Notes: generated from the letters alone by a model not told the origin. 25,021 nt of DNA from JBBDIX01 sp040880235 (GCA_040880235.1 JBBDIX010000048.1:1-25021); one strand, 5' to 3'; positions 7,163-15,042 are shown, counted from the first letter of the stretch. A program made the numbers and translations.

Positions 7163-7348
7163 ATGACCAACGCACGGGGGATCCGACACCGACTGCTGAC
7201 GTCGACGGCAGGCGAGGGGGTGATCTCCGCGGCCATCGTCGTGCTGATCATGGCCGTCATCGGGGCGGGGCTGTACGTGGCCTTCAATCGCACGGTGACC
7301 GACGCGGCGCAGCGCATCGAACAGGAGGTCCAGATGATCGGGGGCTGA
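7163..7348 (+). CDS. Small Flp/TadE-like prepilin
   Basis: The 61-aa protein has a short basic leader (MTNARGIRHRLLTS), then AGEGVISAAIVVLIMAVIGAGLYVAFN, one long hydrophobic helix (about 20-45), and a short polar tail ending QEVQMIGG. This is the layout of a pilin processed by a type III prepilin peptidase after Gly17. The glutamate is directly after that Gly and not at the usual +5 position, so the cleavage site is uncertain. ATG 7163 is chosen because AGGAGGAG ends 4 nt before it. An in-frame ATG at 7034 would add 43 low-complexity residues and is less likely. It is the best candidate for the major pilin, since no classical Flp gene is present. Confidence 0.7.
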   Translation: MTNARGIRHRLLTSTAGEGVISAAIVVLIMAVIGAGLYVAFNRTVTDAAQRIEQEVQMIGG

Positions 7349-7350
7349 CG

Positions 7351-7737
7351 ATGTCCGGTCACGAGGGCTCGTCGCCCGTCACGGCCGTGCTGTCGCTCAC
7401 GGTCTTCCTGGCGTTCCTGCTGCTCGCCACGCAGACGCTGGTCCACCTGTACGCGACGACTGCCATCACCGCGGCAGCCTTCGACGTCGCTCGCGGGGCG
7501 GCGGCCGAGGGCCGCGGGTGCGTGGCGGCCGGACCGCACGGGACGCAGCGTGCCGAGGACCACCTGCGCCGACGGCTCGGACGGTTCGGCGACAGCGTCG
7601 AGGTGGTCTGCACGGACGACGGGGAGTCGACGGCGCTGACCGTGCGGGCACCCACTCCGGCCCGGGTGATCGGCGGTCCGATGCGCCTCGGTGACATCGA
7701 ACGCACCGTGCGGGTCCGTACCGAGGTGGTCCGATGA
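7351..7737 (+). CDS. TadE-like pseudopilin
   Basis: The 128-aa protein has a short polar leader, a hydrophobic helix (about 9-30, PVTAVLSLTVFLAFLLLATQTLVHLYATT) and a soluble extracytoplasmic part (about 45-128) with two cysteines (about 57 and 87) that could form a disulfide. Small single-helix proteins of this type next to tadC are minor pseudopilins of the TadE class. It starts 2 nt after the prepilin stop and ends in an ATGA overlap with the next gene (7734-7737). Confidence 0.7.
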   Translation: MSGHEGSSPVTAVLSLTVFLAFLLLATQTLVHLYATTAITAAAFDVARGAAAEGRGCVAAGPHGTQRAEDHLRRRLGRFGDSVEVVCTDDGESTALTVRAPTPARVIGGPMRLGDIERTVRVRTEVVR

Positions 7738-8216
7738 CGGCGACCCCGGCGCGACGCCCCGATCCTGCCCCGCATGCTGATCCCGAGGCCGGGTTCGTCG
7801 CGGGTGCCGACGCGCTGCTGATCGGGGTGCTCGTGTTCGTGATGGGCACGCTCGTCGCGCTCAATGCCTGGGCGGTGGTCGACGCGCGGTTCGCGGCGGC
7901 GGCCGCGGCGCGTGAGGCGGTGCGGGCCGCGGTCGAGACACCCGCCGGAGCCGATCCGCACGCTCGTGCCGTGCATGCCGGCCGTGCGGCCTACGCCGCG
8001 CACGGGCGAGACGTGGACCAGCTGCACCTCGAGCCGGAGGGGGCGGTGGGGCTCGCCCGGTGCCAGCGCATCCGGTACCGGGCGGTGGCCACCGTGCCGT
8101 CGACGATCGTGCCGGGGATCTGGTCGACGGGCGGGTTCGAGGTGACCGCGACCCACTCGGAGGTCGTCGATCCCCACCGCTCGGGACTCGCGCCGGGAGC
8201 CGGCTGTGGGTGGTGA
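7734..8216 (+). CDS. TadE/TadF-like pseudopilin
   Basis: The 160-aa protein has a Pro/Ala-rich leader of about 20 residues and a hydrophobic helix (about 27-48, ADALLIGVLVFVMGTLVALNAWAVV). An Ala-rich helix (VDARFAAAAAAREAVRAAVE) and an extracytoplasmic domain follow. The hydrophobic helix followed by FAAAAAAREAVRA is typical of TadE-class pseudopilins, which contribute to pilus initiation or stability. It is coupled to the gene before it by ATGA. Confidence 0.65.
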   Translation: MTATPARRPDPAPHADPEAGFVAGADALLIGVLVFVMGTLVALNAWAVVDARFAAAAAAREAVRAAVETPAGADPHARAVHAGRAAYAAHGRDVDQLHLEPEGAVGLARCQRIRYRAVATVPSTIVPGIWSTGGFEVTATHSEVVDPHRSGLAPGAGCGW

Positions 8217-8649
8217 CGTGCGGGCGCGCCTGAACGCGCAGGACGGCAACACCCTCGTGCTGTTCCCCGCGGCGATGCTGATCCTGCTCGCACTGGTGGC
8301 ACTGTCGCTGGACGCGGCCGTCGCCCACCTCGCGCAGCGGCGACTCGCGGACCTCGCGGCGTCCATCGCCAACGATGCGACCACCGCGATGGACCTCGAT
8401 GCGTACTACGGCAGCGGGGAGCTGACGCTCGACGCCGGACGCGCCGCGGTGCGGATGCACGAACAGCGCGTGGCCGTCGGGCAGGACCGGGGGCTCGAGG
8501 ACGTCTCCTGCTCGGTCACGACCGACGGGCCGGTGGTGGTCGCCACGTGCGACGCCACGGTGCGTCCGGTGGTTGCGCCGGTGTTCGCGACGCTCGGGGA
8601 CCGGATGCACCTGCGAGCCGTGGAGGCGGCGCGGGCCACTGAACGATGA
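8206..8649 (+). CDS. TadG-like pilus protein, short form
   Basis: The 147-aa protein reads LNAQDGNTLVLFPAAMLILLALVALSLDAAVAHLAQRRLADLAASIANDATTAM, the N-terminal signature of TadG-like proteins: a single helix (about 17-37) followed by a helical heptad region. It has no von Willebrand A domain, so it is much shorter than Gram-negative TadG. The GTG at 8206 has GGGAG upstream and overlaps the preceding gene by 11 nt; GTG 8218, just after that gene's stop, is an alternative. It is the last gene of the Tad operon. Confidence 0.65.
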   Translation: MGGDVRARLNAQDGNTLVLFPAAMLILLALVALSLDAAVAHLAQRRLADLAASIANDATTAMDLDAYYGSGELTLDAGRAAVRMHEQRVAVGQDRGLEDVSCSVTTDGPVVVATCDATVRPVVAPVFATLGDRMHLRAVEAARATER

Positions 8650-8714
8650 TGCCCGTTGGCCGTGCGTGGCGGCGAGTGATCACCTGACGAGTGACGGCTC
8701 TGCGCGCTGCCGTG

Positions 8715-10022
8715 TCAGCGGGTGAAGGTCGCGACCACCTCGACGTGGTGGGTCATCGGGAACAGGTCGAGGGGAACCGCGCGGGTCAGCCGGTAGCCGT
8801 GCTCGGTGAGGCGCGCCGTGTCGCGCGCGAGCGCGGCGACGTCGCAGGCGACGTAGATGATCCGCTGAGGCACGAGCCGGGCGAGGTCGTCGAGCACGCG
8901 GGCCTCGGCGCCGGCCCGGGGCGGGTCGAGGACCACCAGGTCCGGTGCCTCGAGACCGTCTTCGCCGGCGACGGCCTTCGCGGTCACCTCGGCGACGTCG
9001 GCGTGCAGGACGTCGACGGGCAGGTTCGCCTCGTCGGCGTTGCGTTCGGCGAGTCGGGCCGCAGACCGGTTGGACTCGACGGCGACCACGTCGGCGCCTG
9101 CCGCCGCGATCGGCAGCGACAGCAGCCCGACCCCGGCGTACAGGTCCCACACGAGTGCGCCCTCGAGGTCGCCCAGCGCGTCCAGGACCTGGGCGACGAT
9201 GGCCTCGGCACCGGCGGGGCTGACCTGGAAGAACGCGTCGGCGGCGAACCGGAGGGTCTGTCCGGCGATGGTCTCGGAGAGTTCCCCCTCGCCACGGATC
9301 GCGATGGTGCGCCCGTCGGGCTGCTCGAGCAGCAGGTCGAAGTCGCCATCGGGCAGGTCGAGCCCGGACTCGCCCGGCGTGAGCACGGCGGCTCGACCCT
9401 CCGCCGCCACCCGCACGACGAGGCGTTGGGCGCCCGTGCCGTCACCGACCTGGTCGACGAGTCGCTGGGCGTCGTCGGTGAGCACCAGACAGCGGTCGAT
9501 CGCGATCACGTCGTGGGAGCTCACCCGACGGAACCCCAGCCGGCCATCGGGGTCGGCATGCAACTGGGCGTGGTGGCGGTAGCCGGTGGACTCCCCGACG
9601 GCGAGGCACCCGTCGACGGGCGGGTCGACGATCCGGCCGATCCGCTGGAGCTGTTCACGGACCACGCGGGTCTTCAGGCGCCGCTGGGCGTCGACCTCGA
9701 TGTGCTGCAGGTCGCAGCCGCCGCACGCGCCGACGTACGGGCACGGGGGCACGACCCGGTCCGGGGAGGCCTGCCGCACCTCGACGAGCTCGCCGCGCGC
9801 CCAGCGCTTGCGGTCGTCGACGATGCGGATGCGCACCTGTTCGCCGGGGATCGTGCCGGGAACGAACACGGCCTTGCCGTCGAGGCGGGCGACCCCCTCG
9901 CCGCCGTGGGTGAACCCGTCGACGGTCAGGTCGTGGACGTCGACGTCCCGGATGTCGGGGCTGTCGACGGTGCCGGCGTCAGGATCGTGGGCTTCGGGTT
10001 CGGGGGTGGTCGACGGGATCAC
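8715..10022 (-). CDS. TRAM-domain Fe-S 23S rRNA (uracil-5-)-methyltransferase, RlmD/RumA family
   Basis: The 435-aa enzyme transfers methyl from S-adenosylmethionine to C5 of a uridine in RNA, most likely 23S rRNA. A TRAM domain (about 25-85) precedes the iron-sulfur ligands C94, C100 and C103 in CPYVGACGGC, with a likely fourth Cys in AIDRCLVL. The Rossmann fold shows LVWDLYAGVGLLSLPIA and LVVLDPPRAGAE. The catalytic cysteine is in IIYVACDVAALARD, and the general-base Glu is in THHVEVVATF near the C-terminus. The GTG at 10022 is chosen because GTGA (10022-10019) overlaps the stop of the upstream gene; a longer frame to 10130 lacks similarity. The exact target (U747 or U1939 type) cannot be told. 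Confidence 0.9.
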   Translation of the reverse strand: MIPSTTPEPEAHDPDAGTVDSPDIRDVDVHDLTVDGFTHGGEGVARLDGKAVFVPGTIPGEQVRIRIVDDRKRWARGELVEVRQASPDRVVPPCPYVGACGGCDLQHIEVDAQRRLKTRVVREQLQRIGRIVDPPVDGCLAVGESTGYRHHAQLHADPDGRLGFRRVSSHDVIAIDRCLVLTDDAQRLVDQVGDGTGAQRLVVRVAAEGRAAVLTPGESGLDLPDGDFDLLLEQPDGRTIAIRGEGELSETIAGQTLRFAADAFFQVSPAGAEAIVAQVLDALGDLEGALVWDLYAGVGLLSLPIAAAGADVVAVESNRSAARLAERNADEANLPVDVLHADVAEVTAKAVAGEDGLEAPDLVVLDPPRAGAEARVLDDLARLVPQRIIYVACDVAALARDTARLTEHGYRLTRAVPLDLFPMTHHVEVVATFTR

Positions 10023-10609
10023 GGGAGCTCCTCGAGGGCGGTGCGCATCAGCCCGACGTGGGCACGCGCGCGTTCGGCGGCCTCGACGGCACGGTCGAGA
10101 TCGGGGGCCTGCACGAGGATCATGATCCATGCCGTGGCGCGCAGACCCTCACCGGGCAGGGTCAGCACGTCGGACTCGAGCTGGTCGAGCGGGGCGGAGG
10201 GTTGGGCGACGGCACGTGCGGTGGCGATCATGCCCTCGGCGTCGCGCTGCCACGACCCCAGGTCGCCCGCGATCACGTCGGCCAGCGTCGCGGAGAACTC
10301 GGTGGCCAGTGCGGAGGCGTGGTCCTGGCTGGTCCCGAGCGCGGTGACCAGCAGGGCCGGGCGCTCGGGCGTGGTGGCACGATCCGGGGACTCCGAGGGG
10401 AGCAGTGGCAGGTCGCGTGCCTGTCGGCCCGGGTTGAGCGCCTCGTCCTCGACGAGTTCGGCCAGCGCCGTACGGCCGGCGTCGTGGGCCTCGGCGAGGG
10501 TGGTCGCCTCGACGACGGACGCGAGCAGCAGGTCGGTGTGGTCGAGGACCTCGGTGAGCGCGACGATCTGGTCGCGGACGGGACCGGTGTCGACGACGAC
10601 GGGATCCGC
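10019..10609 (-). CDS. Hypothetical protein, N-terminus lost in assembly gap
   Basis: At least 196 residues are readable; the start lies in the N run at 10610-10709. The protein is mostly predicted helical and acidic, with segments such as DQIVALTEVLDHTDLLLASVVEATTLAEAH and LGTSQDHASALATEFSATLADVIAGDLGSWQRDAEGMIATARAVA, and ends RAVEAAERARAHVGLMRTALEELP. There is no membrane helix, Cys cluster or recognisable catalytic motif. I do not recognise the family. Its stop overlaps the start of the RNA methyltransferase (GTGA), so the two are translationally coupled, and prmA lies just upstream. A role near ribosome or RNA modification is only suggested by this position. Confidence 0.7.
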   Translation of the reverse strand, partial: ADPVVVDTGPVRDQIVALTEVLDHTDLLLASVVEATTLAEAHDAGRTALAELVEDEALNPGRQARDLPLLPSESPDRATTPERPALLVTALGTSQDHASALATEFSATLADVIAGDLGSWQRDAEGMIATARAVAQPSAPLDQLESDVLTLPGEGLRATAWIMILVQAPDLDRAVEAAERARAHVGLMRTALEELP

Positions 10610-10709
10610 NNNNNNNNNNNNNNNNNNNNNNNNNNNNNNNNNNNNNNNNNNNNNNNNNNNNNNNNNNNNNNNNNNNNNNNNNNNNNNNNNNNNNNNNNNN
10701 NNNNNNNNN
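10610..10709. other. Assembly gap (100 N)
   Basis: A run of 100 N separates the 3' end of prmA from the unknown gene, both on the minus strand. The number is probably a placeholder. The gap hides the prmA stop codon and the start of the next gene. The flanks show no clear overlap. Confidence 0.95.
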
Positions 10710-11570
10710 GGTCGGGGACGGTACGAGACGCGCCGCGATCCAGCCGTCGCGCACCCGCACGTCCTCGACGGTGCACCCCGCGGCGGTGAGCGGTCCGAGG
10801 GCCACGTCGCGCCGCGAGGCGGTGATCCCGCTCACGATCAGCACGCCGGACGTGAGCGCGACGAGTTCGGTGGCCAGCGTGGCAACGGTGTCGGTGAGCA
10901 GGTTGGCGACCACGACGTCGAACGGACCGTCGTCCACCAGCGCCTCAGGGCCGCCGCGTCGCACGTCGACGACCACGGCGTTCGCCGCCGCATTGTCGCG
11001 GGTCACCTCGACGGCGGCCGGGTCGATGTCGACCGCGACGGCTCGGGCGCCTCGCCGTGCCGCGGCGATCGCGAGGATGCCGCTGCCGCAGCCGACGTCG
11101 GCGAGGCGAGTCGATGCGTCCATGGACGCGTCCGTGGACGCCTGCGCGTCGTTGGTCACGCGTCCGTCGCGCAGTTGGTCGTCGCCCAGATGCTCGTCCA
11201 GCAGTTCGAGGCACAGGGCCGTGGTCGCGTGGTGTCCGGTGCCGAAGGCACGACCCGGATCCAGCACGAGGGCGACCTCGTCGGGCTGGGCGACGTGCCC
11301 GTCGACGAGCCACGAGGGCACGATCACGAAGCGGCCGGCCCGTACCTCGCCGATCGTGGCCTTCCAGCCCTCGGCCCAGTCGCGGTCCGGCTCGTCGGAC
11401 CACTCGGCGCGGTCGGTCAGGTCCGGGTCGAGGTCGGGCTGGTCGTCGAACCACCCGACGATCCGGTCGGACTGGTCCCACGTGCCGAGTGCCCCGAGCG
11501 CGTGGAGACGTGCGGACACCACCTCGCCGTCGCCCGAGGGCGTGGCGATCTCGACGCGCAGGGTGGACAT
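10710..11570 (-). CDS. prmA: Ribosomal protein L11 methyltransferase PrmA, 3' end in gap
   Basis: At least 287 residues are visible, close to the usual PrmA length of about 290-310, so little is missing. PrmA methylates ribosomal protein L11 using S-adenosylmethionine. Visible motifs are an N-terminal substrate-binding region, DPGRAFGTGHHATTALCLELL (family hallmark GTGxHxTT), LADVGCGSGILAIAAARRGARAVAVDIDPAAVEVTRDNAAAN (SAM site) and DVVVANLLTDTVATLATEL. An unusual Asp/Ser/Ala stretch, NDAQASTDASMDASTR, encoded by repeated GACGCGTCC-like units, lies just before the SAM motif. The ATG at 11570 has only a weak ribosome site; a TAGCCT -10 candidate lies at 11603-11598. Confidence 0.88.
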
Positions 11571-11597
11571 CGCAGGTTCCCGGGAGGTGAGGCGTCG

Positions 11598-11603
11598 AGG
11601 CTA
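11598..11603 (-). promoter_or_regulatory. Candidate -10 box for prmA
   Basis: The minus-strand hexamer TAGCCT fits TANNNT. Transcription would start near 11590, about 20 nt before the prmA ATG. No matching -35 box is evident. Confidence 0.35.
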
Positions 11604-11734
11604 CCCGTGCGGGGGTGCGCGCCCGGCCGGGTCGAGGGCCGTGGCGCGGTCCGCGCGGGGTCCGTAGGCGTACGCGGGCGCGTCCTGTCGCCCGTCTGGT
11701 CGCCGGTCCGGATCGGGGTGGGGGACGGCATCGG

Positions 11735-11740
11735 TAGGCT
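11735..11740 (+). promoter_or_regulatory. Candidate -10 box for the ABC transporter operon
   Basis: TAGGCT fits TANNNT and lies about 50 nt before the GTG at 11788 in the divergent space between prmA and the ABC ATPase. The rest of 11571-11787 shows no gene. Confidence 0.3.
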
Positions 11741-11787
11741 GCATCGCTGGCCGTGCCGTTGCGTACCGGTCGGCGTTCCGTCCCCGA

Positions 11788-12822
11788 GTGGCAGGTGCCG
11801 AGGTGTCCGAAGACGACGCCGGTGTCTCCGCGCCGCCCGACGTGCCGGCGATCGAGATCCGGGGCCTGACGAAGCGCTACGGGCCGGTGCTCGCCGTCGA
11901 CCACCTCGACCTCACCGTCCACGGCGCAGAGACCTTCGCCCTGCTGGGACCCAACGGGGCCGGCAAGACCACCACCGTGGAGTGCTGTGGTGGGTTCCGG
12001 ACGCCCGATGCCGGCACGGTGCGGGTCCTCGGCCACGATCCGCGCCGAGACGGCCACCGGCTGCGGCCCCGTGTCGGGATGATGCTGCAGGAGGGTGGCG
12101 TGTACCCGCTGGCCCGACCGCTGGAGGTCCTGGAGCTGTTCGCGCGGTTCCACCACGATCCGCTGGACCCGCGCGCGATGCTGGAGCGGGTCGGGCTGAC
12201 CGAGGCGTCGCGCACCCGGTTCCGCGACCTGTCCGGGGGGCAGAAGCAGCGCCTGTCGCTCGCCATGGCGGTCATCGGACGGCCCGAGGTGGTGTTCCTC
12301 GACGAGCCGACGGCAGGGCTCGACCCGGCTGCCCGGCGCCTGACGTGGGAACACGTGCGGGAACTGCGTGAGGACGGGGTGACCGTGGTGCTGACCACGC
12401 ACCTGCTCGACGAGGCCGAGGCGCTCGCCGACCGAGTCGCGATCATCGACCGTGGCCGCCTGCTGGCGCTGGGAACCCCGGACGAACTGACCCACACGAG
12501 CCGCGACGAACTCGAGTTCACGACCCGCGAGTCGATCGATGCCTCCGCCCTGTCGGCCCACCTCGGCGTCGACGTCGTCGAGGTGCGACCGGGTCGTCAC
12601 CACGTGCACGCCGCAAACGACCCGGCGCTGGTGGCGCGCCTGACCGCGTGGCTCGCCGACCACGACGTGCGCCTGGGGGAACTGCAGGCGGGGCGCCGCA
12701 GCCTCGAGGACGTGTTCCTCGCGCTCACCGGACGATCCGCCGACGAACTCGACGAACTCGGCGACGCGCCCGACGCGCACGACGAGGTCGACGTGCACGA
12801 CACCGGGGCGGTGTCGCGATGA
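11788..12822 (+). CDS. ABC-2 type exporter, ATP-binding protein
   Basis: The 344-aa protein is the cytoplasmic ATPase of a two-gene exporter. It has Walker A GPNGAGKTT (54-62), a Q-loop (Q101, MMLQEGGVYP), signature LSGGQKQRL (about 148-156), Walker B VVFLDEPTAGLD (about 170-181) and the H-loop TTHLLDEAEAL. The C-terminal portion (about 235-344) is the extension seen in DrrA/CcmA-like exporters, ending in an Asp-rich tail. Neither GTG 11788 nor GTG 11803 has a strong ribosome site. It overlaps the permease gene in ATGA (12819-12822). The substrate is unknown. Its place before the cytochrome oxidase genes resembles other actinobacterial genomes, where an ABC exporter often neighbours ctaA/ctaB (from memory, not checked). 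Confidence 0.9.
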   Translation: MAGAEVSEDDAGVSAPPDVPAIEIRGLTKRYGPVLAVDHLDLTVHGAETFALLGPNGAGKTTTVECCGGFRTPDAGTVRVLGHDPRRDGHRLRPRVGMMLQEGGVYPLARPLEVLELFARFHHDPLDPRAMLERVGLTEASRTRFRDLSGGQKQRLSLAMAVIGRPEVVFLDEPTAGLDPAARRLTWEHVRELREDGVTVVLTTHLLDEAEALADRVAIIDRGRLLALGTPDELTHTSRDELEFTTRESIDASALSAHLGVDVVEVRPGRHHVHAANDPALVARLTAWLADHDVRLGELQAGRRSLEDVFLALTGRSADELDELGDAPDAHDEVDVHDTGAVSR

Positions 12823-13598
12823 GCGGTGTCGCGACGGACCGTGACGTCGTGCGTGCGCCGCTGCGTGGCCGCAGACTGCTGCGGGCCGTGCTCGCCCAGG
12901 CGGCGCTGGAGCTGCGGCTGCTGGTGCGGGCCGGCGAGAGTCTCGTGATCACGTTCGGCATCCCGCTCGGCATCCTCGGGTTCTTCTCCGTGGTCGACGT
13001 GCTGCCGACGGCGTCGATGCCGGCCGTCGACTTCCTCGTGCCCGGGGTGCTCGCGATCTCCGTGGCGGCGACCGGACTGGTGGCGACCGGGATCCAGACC
13101 GCGTTCGAACGCCGCTACGGGGTGCTCAAGCGGCTCGGGGCGACACCCCTGCCGACGGCCGGGTTCCTGCTCGCCAAGTCGCTGGCGGTGGCGGGGCTGC
13201 TGACGGTCCAGACCGTGCTGGTGGTCGGCCTCGCGCTGGCGCTCGGATGGTCGCCGGCGTCGTGGTGGATCCTGCCGGGTGGCCTGCTGCTGGGGGCGAT
13301 CGCGTGCACGTCGCTGGGACTGCTGATGGCGGGGACCCTGCGCGCCGAGGCGACCCTGGCGGCGACCAATGCCCTGTTCCTCGTGCTGCTGATGATCAGC
13401 GGGGTCGCCTTCGAGGCCGCCACGCTGCCCGACGGGCTCGCCGCTGTGGGGCAGCTGCTGCCGCTCGGGGCGCTCGGGACCCTGTTGCGCGACGGGTTGG
13501 CGGGACACGGGTTCGCGGCCGGGCCGGCCGTGACCCTGACGGTGTGGTCGGTGCTGGCCATCGCTGCGGCGACCCGGTGGTTCCGCTGGGAGCCGTGA
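12819..13598 (+). CDS. ABC-2 type exporter, permease
   Basis: The 259-aa membrane protein has six likely helices, including ITFGIPLGILGFFSVV, FLVPGVLAISVAATGLVATGIQTAF, LLTVQTVLVVGLALALGW, WWILPGGLLLGAIACTSLGLLMAG and a last helix ending WSVLAIAAATRWFRWEP. The ERRYGVLKRLGATPLP loop after helix 2 is the typical ABC-2 membrane signature. Translation is coupled to the ATPase by ATGA. The stop TGA is 4 nt before an N run whose two flanks share the last 24 nt. Confidence 0.88.
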   Translation: MSGVATDRDVVRAPLRGRRLLRAVLAQAALELRLLVRAGESLVITFGIPLGILGFFSVVDVLPTASMPAVDFLVPGVLAISVAATGLVATGIQTAFERRYGVLKRLGATPLPTAGFLLAKSLAVAGLLTVQTVLVVGLALALGWSPASWWILPGGLLLGAIACTSLGLLMAGTLRAEATLAATNALFLVLLMISGVAFEAATLPDGLAAVGQLLPLGALGTLLRDGLAGHGFAAGPAVTLTVWSVLAIAAATRWFRWEP

Positions 13599-13602
13599 TC
13601 CG

Positions 13603-13702
13603 NNNNNNNNNNNNNNNNNNNNNNNNNNNNNNNNNNNNNNNNNNNNNNNNNNNNNNNNNNNNNNNNNNNNNNNNNNNNNNNNNNNNNNNNNNNNNNNNNN
13701 NN
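13603..13702. other. Assembly gap (100 N) with overlapping flanks
   Basis: The 24 nt before the gap (13579-13602) are identical to the 24 nt after it (13703-13726). This suggests two contigs that overlap, joined by a placeholder, with little or no missing sequence. Confidence 0.9.
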
Positions 13703-13730
13703 GGTTCCGCTGGGAGCCGTGATCCGGCGG

Positions 13731-13761
13731 TTGGAAGCCGAGGGGCCGTTGCGGCTACGCT
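13731..13761 (+). promoter_or_regulatory. Candidate promoter of the cytochrome oxidase operon
   Basis: TTGGAA (13731-13736) and TACGCT (13756-13761) are separated by 19 nt, slightly longer than usual. Transcription would begin near 13768, leaving a leader of about 137 nt before ctaC. The position just after the ABC permease stop suits the first promoter of the operon. Confidence 0.35.
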
Positions 13762-13904
13762 CCCGCGGGTCAGGGTGGGTCGTCGATGCGACCCGTCGAG
13801 CTCCACGGCACGATGCCGGCGGAGGTGTCCGTTCCGACCACGACGCGGGGTGTCGTGACGGGTGGGCGTCCCGGGAGCGAGAACCAGCGACAGGAGACGT
13901 GACC

Positions 13905-14987
13905 TTGCGCGACCGTTCCTCTCCGCGCGTCCGCCTGCGCCCGACGAGTCTGCTCGTCGCCGCCGTCGCGCTGCTGATCGCGGGCTGCGCCGACGTAGGT
14001 CAGAACTCGATGGATCCTGCCGGGCCCTTCGCGCAGGCGCCCCACGACCTGATCCTGCCGGTGGCCATCATCGCGCTGATCGTCTTCGTGCTCGTGCAGG
14101 GACTCATCATCTACACGTCCCTGCGCTACCGGGCGAAGGACGGCGACGACGAACTGCCGAAGCAGGTCCACGGCAACACGAAGCTCGAACTCGTCTGGAC
14201 GATCATCCCGGCGCTGATCCTGGCGGTGATCGCCGTGCCGACCATCCAGGGGATCTTCGAACAGGCGGCCGAACCCGAGGGCGACTTCATGGTCGTCGAG
14301 GTGACCGGTCACCGCTGGTGGTTCGAGTTCCACTACCCGGACCACGACATCTACACGGCCAATGAACTGGTCATGCCGGTCGACGTACCGGTGCGCCTGG
14401 AGATGACGTCCGCCGACCCGGCCCGCCAGACGACCCAGGCGGTCATCCACTCGTTCTGGATCCCGCAGCTCGCGGGCAAGCAGGACCTGGAGCCGGGTCG
14501 CGTCACCACGCTCAACCTCCAGGCCGACGAGGTCGGCCGCTACCTCGGCTCGTGCGCGGAGTTCTGTGGCCTGTCGCACGCCAACATGCGCATCCGCGCA
14601 GAGGTGCTCAGCGCCGGCGACTTCGACGACTGGGTCGCCGCGCAGACCGTCCCGGCCGACGTGCCCGAGGGCGACTCGCTCGAGGCGCGGGGTCGCGCCC
14701 TGTTCGGCGACCTCGGGGACCGGCAGGCGTGCGCGTCGTGCCACCAGGTCTGGGAGGGTGGCGCGCGAGCGCCGAGCACCGGTCCGGACCTGACCCACCT
14801 GTTCAGCCGCCAGGAGTTCGCCGGAGCCATCCACGACCTCGGCGAGGAGAACCTGCGCCAGTGGCTGCGGGACCCCTCGTCGATGAAGGCGATGAGCTAC
14901 GAGATCAACGGCATCGGGATGCCGAACCTCGACCTGACCGAGGACGAGATCGACGCGCTGGTCGCGTACCTGCTCACCCTGCAGTGA
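13905..14987 (+). CDS. ctaC: Cytochrome c oxidase subunit II with fused cytochrome c (caa3 type)
   Basis: The 360-aa subunit receives electrons and passes them to subunit I. A lipoprotein signal peptide (lipobox LIAGC, Cys28) is followed by two membrane helices (about 47-71 and 96-116). The Cu-A domain has H182, C217, E219, C221, H225 and M228 in VIHSFWIP and CAEFCGLSHANM. A C-terminal class I cytochrome c domain has the heme motif CASCH (276-280) and a probable axial Met in INGIGMPNL. The fused heme defines a caa3 oxidase. TTG 13905 is chosen because AGGAG (13892-13896) is 8 nt upstream; GTG 13899 is only 2 nt from it. It heads the oxidase operon. Confidence 0.93.
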   Translation: MRDRSSPRVRLRPTSLLVAAVALLIAGCADVGQNSMDPAGPFAQAPHDLILPVAIIALIVFVLVQGLIIYTSLRYRAKDGDDELPKQVHGNTKLELVWTIIPALILAVIAVPTIQGIFEQAAEPEGDFMVVEVTGHRWWFEFHYPDHDIYTANELVMPVDVPVRLEMTSADPARQTTQAVIHSFWIPQLAGKQDLEPGRVTTLNLQADEVGRYLGSCAEFCGLSHANMRIRAEVLSAGDFDDWVAAQTVPADVPEGDSLEARGRALFGDLGDRQACASCHQVWEGGARAPSTGPDLTHLFSRQEFAGAIHDLGEENLRQWLRDPSSMKAMSYEINGIGMPNLDLTEDEIDALVAYLLTLQ

Positions 14988-15042
14988 CGCGCTCGCCCGG
15001 CCGGATGACCGGCGGGTGTGACGCGGCGGAGGAGACGAACTG

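Noticed and set aside
8691..12371. A very long plus-strand open frame of about 1,226 codons
   Set aside because: It runs antisense to prmA, the unknown gene and the RNA methyltransferase, crosses an N gap, and has no family motif; it is a by-product of high GC content.
13579..13726. A biological direct repeat of 24 bp
   Set aside because: The copies abut the two sides of a placeholder gap exactly, which is what overlapping contig ends produce.
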